Shown here in pieces: positions 35,871-43,899 of a DNA stretch of 64,000 nt (within the stretch, counting starts at the first letter, position 1; the number at the start of each line of letters is the position of its first letter). Under the pieces are notes generated by a model. That model saw only the letters and a program-made list of their open reading frames with translations. It searched no databases and had not been told where the DNA came from. Made by a program: the position numbers and the translations under genes. The stretch comes from JAITMY01 sp031549685 (GTDB lineage Bacteria > Bacteroidota > Bacteroidia > Bacteroidales > UBA932). The stretch is from assembly GCA_031549685.1 (NCBI GenBank), contig JAVBPG010000012.1, forward strand, positions 31,344 through 95,343, read 5' to 3'.

Positions 35871-36094
35871 TTTTGTACAAGCCGGCTGAGCAGGGCCACA
35901 AAAATGCTGTGTATTCCGTTTAAAACCTTCAGGTGCTACAGCTAAACTCCTTACCCTTAGTCGGCCTCAAAAAAACCTTAAATAATTTACGCAAAAAAGC
36001 AAAAAAAATCTCCTTTTTTTTGAAAAATAACTTTTTTTATAGCACTTTTGCATGCAGCCTATGCTTAGCCTTCACCCTTTAAACCCCTAAGGAG

Positions 36095-39000
36095 ATGAAG
36101 TACCTTTCTCTACTGCTACTATGCATGGCGGCAAGCCTTTGCCTAAAAGCAGCCACCATTACGGTGGCCAACACCGCCGATGCCGGCCCGGGCTCCCTGC
36201 GCCAGGCCATAGCCAATGCCGCATTGGGCGACATTATCAGCTTTGCCGACAGCCTGTCCGGCAAAACCATTACCCTGAACAGTACGCTTGTCATTAATCA
36301 GAGCATGATGGCTATACAGGGCAACGGCCTTACCCTCTCGGGCAACGATGCGGTAAGGATTATGTCCATTCACGGCAGCGGCCAGGTAGTCCTGAGCCGC
36401 CTGCACTTTACCCGCGGGCGGGATGGCGACTCCGGCGGTGCGCTGTACAACGATGGTAGGCTCTTCCTGAAGTCCTGCATGTTCAGCTACAACAGCACCA
36501 CCGGCGACAATGCCCGGGGCGGTGCGCTGTACAGCAATGGATCGCTTTATGTAGGCGGCTGTACCTTCTACCGGAACAGCAGCGACTATCATGGCGGCGC
36601 GCTATTTGTCGATGGTGGTACCGCCACCCTTACGGGCAATATTTTTTACGGCAACACGGCCGGCAGCGGCGGCGATGTGGTGTACCGTGGTGCCGGCGCG
36701 GTAAGCTCCGGCGGCTACAACCTGCACCGTGGCACCAGCTACGACGTTAGCTTTGGCGCGGCGGGCGATGCCACCCTCAGCGCCCTGCCCTTTGCGCCCC
36801 CCGGCTTTAAGCCCCTAGCCGGCACCCCTGCCATAGGCGCCATCCCCGCCACCGCCACATTGAGCAGCGACTACCCCACGGTGGACTTTTACGGCAGCAG
36901 CCTGCCGCCCAACACCGCGCGGCAGGCCGGCGCCGTGCAGCAGCTCGCGCCGTTGGCCTACACGCTCACCCGCTCCACCCAAGGCCCTGGTGTTGTGCAC
37001 ATGGCCGAGGGCAGCGCGCTGCCGGATTCCTACGGCCTCTACAACCCCGGAAGCGCCGTAGCGCTGGTGGCCACATCGGCGGGGCCGGACGCATTCCTGA
37101 GGTGCTGGGTGGTTAACGATACGGCCCTGCCCGCTACCGACACCCTTCACCTGACCATGAACAACCACAAAATGGTGGAGGCCCGCTTTGCCAAGCGTAT
37201 TACGGTGGCCACCGCCGCCGATGCCGGCCCGGGCTCTCTGCGCCAGGCCATAATCGATGCGGCAGAGGGCGATATTATTAGCTTTGCCGACCATTTGGCT
37301 GGAGCAACCATTACCCTGGCCGGCCAACTTTCTGTTTACAACAATCAAAATATTTCCATACAGGGCAACGGCCTTACCATTTCGGGTAACGATGCGGTAA
37401 GGATTATGTACATTTACCCTAATGCCACCGTGAGCCTGAGCCGCCTGCACCTTACCCGGGCGCGGAGTGTTGACTACGGCGGTGCGGTGTATAACGCCGG
37501 TACGCTCCGCGTGGAGTCCTGCATCTTCAGCCACAGCAGCGCTACCGGCACCAGCACCGCCCTTGGCGGTGCGCTGTACAGCCGTGGCGCGCTCACGCTG
37601 AGCGGCTGCACCTTCTACCGGAACAGCAGCGCTTACAAGGGCGGCGTACTATACGCCACTAACGGTACTGCCATTCTCACGGGCAATATTTTTTACGGCA
37701 ACACAGCCGGCGGCAACCTGGTGTACCACGACGCCGGCGGCACGGTGAGCTCCGGCGGCTACAACCTGTACCGGGGCACCAGCTACGGCTTTGCCTTTGA
37801 TGCGGCGGGCGATGCTGCCCTCAGCGCCCTGCCCTTTGCGCCCACCGACTTTAAGCCCCTTGCCGGCAGCCCGGCCGTGGGCGCCATCCCCTCCACCGCC
37901 CTAAATAGCGGCTACCCTGTGGTGGACTTTTACGGTAGCAGCCTGCCGCCCAACACCGCGCGCCAGGCCGGCGCCGTGCAGCAGCTCGCCCCGCTGGGCT
38001 ACCTGCTTCGCTACTCCTCCCGGGGCCCCGGCGCCCTGCGCTTAGCCGGAGGCGGCGCCCTGCCGTATGCCGATAGCAGCTACGCCCCCCAAAGCGCCGT
38101 GGCGCTGGTGGCTACTCCGGCGGGGCCGGGCGCATTCCTGAGGAGCTGGGTGGTTAACGATACCGTTCTGCCCGCCGCCGACACCCTGCGCCTGACCATG
38201 AACAACGACAAAACGGTGGTGGCCCGCTTTGCCAGGCGTATTACGGTGGCCACCGCCGCCGATGCGGGCCCGGGCTCCCTGCGCCAGGCCATAGCCGATG
38301 CGGCAGAGGGCGACATCATTGGCTTTGCCGATAGCCTGTCCGGCAAAACCATTAGCCTGAACAGCCCGCTTACGGTTGACAAAAATATTGATGTAGAGGG
38401 CAACGGCCTTAGCCTCTCGGGCAAGGATGCGGTAAGGATTATGAACGTTAACATGGGCGCCACGGTAAGCCTGCGCCGCCTGCACCTCACCCGTGGGCGG
38501 GATGCCGACCACGGCGGTGCGGTGTCCAGCAGTGGTACGCTCCGCGTGGAGTCCTGCATCTTCAGCCACAACAGCGCTACCGGCAGCGATGCCCGTGCCG
38601 GAGCGCTGTACAGCAACGGTCCGCTCACGGTGAGCGGCTGCACCTTCTACCGCAATAGCAGCGCCTACCGTGGCGGGGTGCTATACGCCAATAGCGGTAC
38701 CGCCACCCTTACGGGCAATATCTTTTACGGCAACACAGCCGGCAACGGCGGCGATGTGGTGTACCGTGGCGCCGGCACGGTAAACTCCGGCGGCTACAAC
38801 CTGTACGAGGGCGGTAGCTACGGCTTTGCCTTTGCTGTGGCGGGCGATGCTACCCTCAGCGCCCAGCCCTTTGCTCCCGCCAGCTTTAAGCCCCTTGCCG
38901 GCAGCCCGGCCATAGGCGCCATCCCCGCCACCGCCCTAAACAGCGGTTACCCCGTGCTGGACTTTTACGGCAGCAGCCTGCCGCCCAACACCGCGCGCCA

Positions 39001-42000
39001 GGCCGGTGCCGTGCAGCAGATCGCGTTGCGCTATCTGCTCCGCTACTCCGCCCAGGGCCCCGGTACTGTGGGCGTGGCCCAGGGTAGCGCGCAGCCGGAT
39101 GCCGACGGTCTCTACGCCCCCCACAGCGCCGTGGCGCTGGTGGCCGCGCCGGCGGGGTCGGACGCATTCCTGAAAAGCTGGGTGGTTAACAATACCGTTC
39201 TACCCGCCGCCGACACCCTGCACCTGACCATAAATGGGCACAAAACGGTGCTGGCCCGGTTCGCCAAGCGTGTTACGGTAACCGCCGATACCGGCGTGGG
39301 TTCCCTGCGGCAAGCCATAGCCAACGCCGCCGCTGGCGACACCATTACCTTTGCCGACAGCCTGTCCGGTAAAACCATTACCCTAAGCAGCCCGCTTACG
39401 GTTGACAAAAATATTACCATACAGGGCAACGGCCTTACCCTCTCGGGTAAGGATGCGGTAAGGATTATGAACGTTAACCTCGGCATCACGGTAAGCCTGA
39501 GCCGCCTGCACCTTACCCGGGGGCGGAGTGTTGACCATGGCGGGGCGGTGCACAACAGGGGTGCGCTTAGCCTGCAGTCCTGCATCTTCAGCCACAACCG
39601 CGCTACCGCCAACTTCAATGGCGGCGCGCTGTACAGCCTCGGTGCGCTCACAGTAAGCGGCTGCACCTTTTACCGTAACAGCGCCTCCCAGGGCGGCGCG
39701 CTATTCGTTCGTAATACTTTTACCACCCTTACGGGCAATATCTTTTACGGCAACACAGCCGGCAGTGGCGGCGATGCGGTGTACTGCAACGCCGGTACGG
39801 TAAGCTCCGGCGGCTACAACCTGTACCGGGGCACCAGCTACGGCTTTGCCTTTGGCGCGGCGGGCGATGCTACCCTCAGCGCCCAGCCCTTTGCCCCCGT
39901 CAGCTTTAAGCTCTACGGGAGCAGCCCGGCCATGGGCGCCATCCCCGCCACCGCCCTAAACAGCGGCTACCCCGTGCTGGACTTTTACGGCGACAGCCTA
40001 AGGCCCAACACCGCGCGGCAGGCCGGCGCCGTGCAGCAGGCCACGCTGGGCTACCAGCTCCGCTACTCCGCCCAGGGCCCCGGTACCGTGGGTGTGGCCC
40101 AGGGTAGCGCGCTGCCGGATGCCGACAGCCTCTACGCCCCCGGAAGCGCCGTGGCGCTGGTGGCCATGCCGGCGGAGCAGGGCGCATTCCTGAAAAGCTG
40201 GCTGGTTAACAATACCGCCCTGCCCGCCGCCGACACCCTGCGACTGACCATGAACGGCAACAAAACGGTGCTGGCCCGGTTTGCCAGGCGTGTTGCGGTA
40301 ACCGCCGATGACGGCGCGGGCTCCCTGCGGCAAGCCATAGCCGGCGCCGCTACCGGCGATACCATCACCTTTGCCGACAGCCTGTCCGGCAAAACCATTA
40401 CCCTAAGCAGCCCGCTTACGGTTGACAAAAATATTACCATACAGGGCAACGGCCTTAGCCTTTCGGGCAACGATACGGTAAGGATTATGAACGTTAACCT
40501 CGGCGCCACGGTAAGCCTGAGCCGCCTGCACCTTACCCGCGGGCGGAGTGTTGACCATGGCGGGGCGATGCGCAACGCCGGTGCGCTCCGCGTGGAGTCC
40601 TGCATATTCAGCGACAACAGCGTTATCGGTACTTCCTGTGGTGGTGCGCTGTACAGCACCGGCGCGCTTACGCTGAGCGGCTGCACCTTTTACCGCAACA
40701 GCGCTTCTCAGGGCGGCGTGCTATTTTTCGATGGTGATACCGCCATCCTTACGGGCAATATCTTTTACGGCAACACAGCCGGCAGTAGCGGCGATGTGGT
40801 GTACTGCAACGCCGGCACGGTAAGCTCCGGCGGCTACAACCTGTACCGGGATAGCAGCTACGGCTTTACCTTTGGCGCGGCGGGCGATAGCGCTATTAGC
40901 GCCCAGCCCTTTGCGCCCGCCGGCTTTAAGCTTTATGGGAGCAGCCCGGCCGTGGGTGCCATCCCCGCCGGAGCCCTAAACAGCGGCTACCCCGTGCTGG
41001 ACTTTTACGGCGACAGCCTAAGGCCCAACACCGTGCGGCAGGCCGGCGCCGTGCAGCGGGTGCTGGCGGACAGCGTAAGGCTGAGCGAAAGGGCTATTCT
41101 GCTGCCGGCAGGGGGGGATAGCGTCCTCCACGCCACCGTGCTGCCGGCGGCGGCCTCGCACAAGGAGCTGCGCTGGCTTAGCCGCAACCCGGCGGTGGCC
41201 ACCGTGAGCGGCAGCGGAAGGGTGAGCGCCCTGGCTGTGGGCACCACCTACGTGGTGGTAACCGCCAGGGATGGAGAGATTACCGACAGCTGTTTAGTAA
41301 CGGTAAGCCGGGGGAGCCAAAGCATCAGCTGGACGCAGACGCTGTCCGCCACCGTTGGCGATGCGCCGGTTGCGCTCAGCGCCACGGCCAGCAGCGGGCT
41401 CGAGGTCAGCTACACCTCAAGCAACACCGCTGTGGCTACCGTGAGCGGCAGCACGCTTAGCATTGTGGGTGCAGGCACCGCCACCATCACCGCTACGCAG
41501 GCGGGTAACGACAACTACGAAGCTGCAGGTGATGTAGCCAAAACGCTAACGGTAAGCAAAAAAGCGCAAAGCATCAGCTGGACGCAGACGCTGGCCGCCA
41601 CCGTTGGCGATGCGCCGGTTGCGCTCAGTGCCACGGCTGGCAGCGGGCTCGAGGTCAGCTACACCTCAAGCAATACCGCTGTGGCTACCGTGAGCGGCAG
41701 CACGCTGACCATTGTGGGTGCGGGCACCTCCACCATCACCGCCACGCAGGCGGGTAACGATAGCTACAAAGCTGCAGGCAACGTAGAAAAAACGCTGACC
41801 GTAGCCGCCGCTCCCATAACCGCAGTAGGCAAAATGGAGGCCTTTACCGCCAAACTCTACCCCAATCCGGTTGTTAATGGAGAATTGAGCATTGATAATG
41901 GAGAGTTGGCTATTGGCATGGTGGAAATCGTGGACAGCAGAGGTGCGGTGGTGTTCAGGCATGACTTTGGCCGTCAAACGCAGGGCGTACTGCCGCTGCC

Positions 42001-42067
42001 GGGCCTTCATGGCACCTACTTTGTGCGTATGGGCCGGGCGGCGCAGGCCATTGTGGTTAGGGAGTAG
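36095..42067 (+). CDS. Giant T9SS repeat adhesin (parallel beta-helix-like, five repeats, Ig-like domains)
   Basis: A 1990-residue protein. A signal peptide (1-19, ending CLKA) precedes five tandem units of about 345 residues, each starting ITVA...DAGPGSLRQAI and holding beta-helix patterns (GNGL(T/S)(L/I)SG.DAVRIM, GGA.(Y/H)N.G.L, GCTFYRNS, LTGNIFYGNTAG, SSGGYNLY) and ending with a region like AL...D.LYAP.SAVALVA...RFA(K/R)R. After these come a Big_2-like domain (RWLSRNPAVATVSGSG) and two Ig-like repeats (QSISWTQTL, SYTSSNTAVATVSGS). The C-terminus (LYPNPVVNGELSI...GLHGTYFVRM) is a T9SS sorting domain. It should be a long surface filament for adhesion or glycan contact. Carried on the opposite strand to the PUL. 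Confidence 0.85.
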   Translation: MKYLSLLLLCMAASLCLKAATITVANTADAGPGSLRQAIANAALGDIISFADSLSGKTITLNSTLVINQSMMAIQGNGLTLSGNDAVRIMSIHGSGQVVLSRLHFTRGRDGDSGGALYNDGRLFLKSCMFSYNSTTGDNARGGALYSNGSLYVGGCTFYRNSSDYHGGALFVDGGTATLTGNIFYGNTAGSGGDVVYRGAGAVSSGGYNLHRGTSYDVSFGAAGDATLSALPFAPPGFKPLAGTPAIGAIPATATLSSDYPTVDFYGSSLPPNTARQAGAVQQLAPLAYTLTRSTQGPGVVHMAEGSALPDSYGLYNPGSAVALVATSAGPDAFLRCWVVNDTALPATDTLHLTMNNHKMVEARFAKRITVATAADAGPGSLRQAIIDAAEGDIISFADHLAGATITLAGQLSVYNNQNISIQGNGLTISGNDAVRIMYIYPNATVSLSRLHLTRARSVDYGGAVYNAGTLRVESCIFSHSSATGTSTALGGALYSRGALTLSGCTFYRNSSAYKGGVLYATNGTAILTGNIFYGNTAGGNLVYHDAGGTVSSGGYNLYRGTSYGFAFDAAGDAALSALPFAPTDFKPLAGSPAVGAIPSTALNSGYPVVDFYGSSLPPNTARQAGAVQQLAPLGYLLRYSSRGPGALRLAGGGALPYADSSYAPQSAVALVATPAGPGAFLRSWVVNDTVLPAADTLRLTMNNDKTVVARFARRITVATAADAGPGSLRQAIADAAEGDIIGFADSLSGKTISLNSPLTVDKNIDVEGNGLSLSGKDAVRIMNVNMGATVSLRRLHLTRGRDADHGGAVSSSGTLRVESCIFSHNSATGSDARAGALYSNGPLTVSGCTFYRNSSAYRGGVLYANSGTATLTGNIFYGNTAGNGGDVVYRGAGTVNSGGYNLYEGGSYGFAFAVAGDATLSAQPFAPASFKPLAGSPAIGAIPATALNSGYPVLDFYGSSLPPNTARQAGAVQQIALRYLLRYSAQGPGTVGVAQGSAQPDADGLYAPHSAVALVAAPAGSDAFLKSWVVNNTVLPAADTLHLTINGHKTVLARFAKRVTVTADTGVGSLRQAIANAAAGDTITFADSLSGKTITLSSPLTVDKNITIQGNGLTLSGKDAVRIMNVNLGITVSLSRLHLTRGRSVDHGGAVHNRGALSLQSCIFSHNRATANFNGGALYSLGALTVSGCTFYRNSASQGGALFVRNTFTTLTGNIFYGNTAGSGGDAVYCNAGTVSSGGYNLYRGTSYGFAFGAAGDATLSAQPFAPVSFKLYGSSPAMGAIPATALNSGYPVLDFYGDSLRPNTARQAGAVQQATLGYQLRYSAQGPGTVGVAQGSALPDADSLYAPGSAVALVAMPAEQGAFLKSWLVNNTALPAADTLRLTMNGNKTVLARFARRVAVTADDGAGSLRQAIAGAATGDTITFADSLSGKTITLSSPLTVDKNITIQGNGLSLSGNDTVRIMNVNLGATVSLSRLHLTRGRSVDHGGAMRNAGALRVESCIFSDNSVIGTSCGGALYSTGALTLSGCTFYRNSASQGGVLFFDGDTAILTGNIFYGNTAGSSGDVVYCNAGTVSSGGYNLYRDSSYGFTFGAAGDSAISAQPFAPAGFKLYGSSPAVGAIPAGALNSGYPVLDFYGDSLRPNTVRQAGAVQRVLADSVRLSERAILLPAGGDSVLHATVLPAAASHKELRWLSRNPAVATVSGSGRVSALAVGTTYVVVTARDGEITDSCLVTVSRGSQSISWTQTLSATVGDAPVALSATASSGLEVSYTSSNTAVATVSGSTLSIVGAGTATITATQAGNDNYEAAGDVAKTLTVSKKAQSISWTQTLAATVGDAPVALSATAGSGLEVSYTSSNTAVATVSGSTLTIVGAGTSTITATQAGNDSYKAAGNVEKTLTVAAAPITAVGKMEAFTAKLYPNPVVNGELSIDNGELAIGMVEIVDSRGAVVFRHDFGRQTQGVLPLPGLHGTYFVRMGRAAQAIVVRE
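36158..41060 (+). repeat. Five-fold tandem repeat of about 1030 bp inside the adhesin gene
   Basis: Units start near 36160, 37200, 38240, 39275 and 40297. Long stretches are almost identical, for example ACGGGCAATATCTTTTACGG and TCCGGCGGCTACAACCTG. This suggests recent duplication or gene conversion. Confidence 0.85.
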
Positions 42068-42137
42068 AGGTTAGGGATTAGGGGTTGGAGATTCCGAACG
42101 AAGAGAGACATCCCCCCTCGCAAACGCAGCACAGAAA

Positions 42138-42169
42138 ACCCTAACAGGGTCTCAAAATCCTGTTAGGGT
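42138..42169. repeat. Hairpin repeat, ACCCTAACAGGGT family, copy 3
   Basis: ACCCTAACAGGGTCT pairs with TCCTGTTAGGGT around TCAAAA with one or two mismatches. It lies downstream of the adhesin gene. Confidence 0.7.
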
Positions 42170-42187
42170 CATTCTCTGTTCGGCTCC

Positions 42188-42239
42188 GGATTAGGTTAAA
42201 CAGGCTTAGCCTGTACGGATAGTGCGACCGGGGCAAAAT
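42188..42239. repeat. Dispersed repeat family A, copy 2 (partial)
   Basis: Carries AAACAGGCTTAGCCTGTACG and GACCGGGGC but ends before the final GGCCGAACGG part. A degenerate, shorter copy. Confidence 0.65.
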
Positions 42240-42240
42240 G

Positions 42241-42292
42241 CCAATAAAAAAAAGGATGCATTTCTTAACGGAAATGCATCCTTTTTTTATTG
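42241..42292. terminator. Bidirectional terminator between the convergent adhesin and LruC genes
   Basis: A perfect palindrome: AAAAAAAAGGATGCATTTC, loop TTAACG, GAAATGCATCCTTTTTTTAT. It has A/T tracts on both sides, so it can stop transcription from either strand. Confidence 0.85.
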
Positions 42293-42304
42293 GTGATATT
42301 TATC

Positions 42305-43645
42305 TTACCACCAGCAGGTTACTTTGGATTTAACGGGTCGCTTGTACCAATCAGCGTTGGTAGCGCCCTTGCTGGTAACCCACGCCCTATTCTCGGGGTA
42401 GGCATCGTAAATCGCAATTTTTTCCCAGGCGTGGCGGGTCATCACCGGCACCTTGCAGCCCCACACGTAGCCGTCCCTTGACGAGTAGGTGGTGCTGTTG
42501 TCCATGGTAACGCCGGTAGCTGCCGCTGTGCCGTAGCCGCTGTAGGCGGGCGTTGGGTTGTAACCCTTTAGGTGCACCTCATCGCCGTTACCAGTGGTAA
42601 TGAAGAAGTTCTGGCTCTCGGTGTTCATTACCGCGCTGATAAAGTTGGCTATCATAGCGTTTCCTTCGGCCGTGCTGAGGCTTGAGCGACTTTTTCCCTT
42701 AAAGGTAACTGTGAGCGTAACCAAATCCCCACCCACGTTGACTTCACCCGGCCACACGTTGTAGTAGTGGTTGTTGCTGGTAACGTCGTTGAGCTTTTGC
42801 GTTGCTTTTGTTTTTGAGTTTACGTAGGTGGCCGATGAGCCCGAGGCGCCCCAAATCATCCAGTTTACATTTCCGAAGGTAATGATGGGGTATTGACCGC
42901 TAAGGTCAACTTTGGGCGAGAACAGGTGCCCCTTGGGAAGAACCTCGTTGTAGTTGCCCAGCGTGAGCTTGCAGGTGTAGCTGTCGATGTTGCGGGTATC
43001 CAGGCCTTCGAGCGCCAATCCGGCATTTTTGGCGCCTCCGCCTCCCACGGCGCGCAGGTGCATTACCACCTTCACGCACTCGCGCCACGCCTCCTTAGGA
43101 GCAACGGCCATATCAACCGTTTTTACCTCAATATCATAGTCGAGCACAACGTCGTTGAAGTCCCTATCGCCGTAGTTGGGCCAGGTGTCATCGAACATCG
43201 CCACGCCGCTTGAATGGTAGAACGTGAACGGGCCATCGCTTGTTACGTACTCGTTTACGGCATCCTCGGGTAGGCTAATGCTACCGGCGGGAGCAACCGC
43301 TACTTTGGCCTTAACGGGGTAGTTTTCCACCAGCTTATTACCATCTTCATCGTAAATATTTACGTAGGTGTTAACGGCGGAGAAGAGGTTGACCGAGGTC
43401 GTGGTAATGGGCGATAAGTCGCGCCCTTCTACCTCAGTAACTTCAGGGTTTATGCTGGCCTTCAATGATTTAATTCCCGACGCAGTGGGGTAGTCAATGC
43501 GTATGGTGCGGCATCCTACCGGAACCACCATGCTCACGGTGCTTCCATCGCTTATCTCAGAATTGGTGGGCTGTAATTCGTCAGAGGAGCAGGCTTGCAT
43601 TACAAGCGCTCCGAGGCATACAAGCATTAGGTGTTTTAGCTTCAT
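42305..43645 (-). CDS. LruC-domain lipoprotein
   Basis: A 446-residue lipoprotein (LVMQACSSDE, Cys19). The mature chain contains SSGVAMFDDTWPNYGDRDFNDVVLDYD, typical of DUF4114/LruC domains that look like calcium-binding Asp-rich motifs, followed by VVMHLRAVGGGGAKNAGLALEGL. The C-terminal part ends PVKSKVTCWW, as in LruC-domain proteins with a DUF4842 C-terminus. These proteins are exported or surface-attached and have no established biochemical role in general. Flanked by a bidirectional terminator and a promoter with TATCTTTG. Confidence 0.85.
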   Translation of the reverse strand: MKLKHLMLVCLGALVMQACSSDELQPTNSEISDGSTVSMVVPVGCRTIRIDYPTASGIKSLKASINPEVTEVEGRDLSPITTTSVNLFSAVNTYVNIYDEDGNKLVENYPVKAKVAVAPAGSISLPEDAVNEYVTSDGPFTFYHSSGVAMFDDTWPNYGDRDFNDVVLDYDIEVKTVDMAVAPKEAWRECVKVVMHLRAVGGGGAKNAGLALEGLDTRNIDSYTCKLTLGNYNEVLPKGHLFSPKVDLSGQYPIITFGNVNWMIWGASGSSATYVNSKTKATQKLNDVTSNNHYYNVWPGEVNVGGDLVTLTVTFKGKSRSSLSTAEGNAMIANFISAVMNTESQNFFITTGNGDEVHLKGYNPTPAYSGYGTAAATGVTMDNSTTYSSRDGYVWGCKVPVMTRHAWEKIAIYDAYPENRAWVTSKGATNADWYKRPVKSKVTCWW

Positions 43646-43685
43646 TTTCTTTATATTAACAAGTTAAAATTTTAAAAAGCGGGAA

Positions 43686-43718
43686 CAAAGATATGGTATG
43701 TTTTACCTATATGTAAAA
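43686..43718 (-). promoter_or_regulatory. Promoter and palindromic site upstream of the LruC gene
   Basis: On the minus strand TATCTTTG (43686-43693) fits the -7 box about 41-48 bases before the start codon. Near the -33 position is TTTTAC..TATAT..GTAAAA (43701-43718), a palindrome that could be an operator. Confidence 0.5.
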
Positions 43719-43771
43719 GGAAATAGTTAATAAAAGTTAAACAACTGATATAATGAAGGTACCCCGTTAGC

Positions 43772-43853
43772 ATTCGGCTTCGGCTCCGGCCTAAACAGGC
43801 TTAGCCTGCACGGATAGAACGACCGAGGCAAAAAGCCTCGGCCGAACGGAGGG
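43772..43853. repeat. Dispersed repeat family A, copy 3
   Basis: An uninterrupted copy: CTAAACAGGCTTAGCCTGC, then GGATAGAACGACCGAGGC, loop AAAAA, GCCTCGGCCGAACGG. It shows what the family A loop looks like without the insert seen at 35575. Confidence 0.8.
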
Positions 43854-43899
43854 GTTACTTATTTAACAGTCAAATAATTAGATTTAATTTGGATGCCAG

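Larger units (their letters stand above)
35296..36094. other. 800-base intergenic region between GH88 and the giant adhesin
   Basis: It holds, from left to right, the GH88 promoter and its direct repeats, an AT-rich stretch (35404-35500), an interrupted dispersed repeat with a MITE-like insert (35503-35813), a hairpin followed by a T run (35836-35870), and an AT-rich leader rich in A and T tracts (about 35960-36050) before the adhesin start. No open reading frame of convincing coding character was seen. Confidence 0.8.

Noticed and set aside
36040..36070. A promoter of the adhesin gene at TAGCACTTTTG
   Set aside because: The spacing inside the box does not fit TAnnTTTG well and no -33 element was found, so it was not listed.
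36143..40686. Several minus-strand open frames of 150-240 codons inside the adhesin gene
   Set aside because: They repeat with the same period as the adhesin units and are Arg/Ala/Gly-rich mirror frames of the coding strand, without family motifs or start signals.
36158..41060. Regular repeats as a possible CRISPR array
   Set aside because: The period is about 1 kb, the units are coding and no short direct repeats with unique spacers exist.
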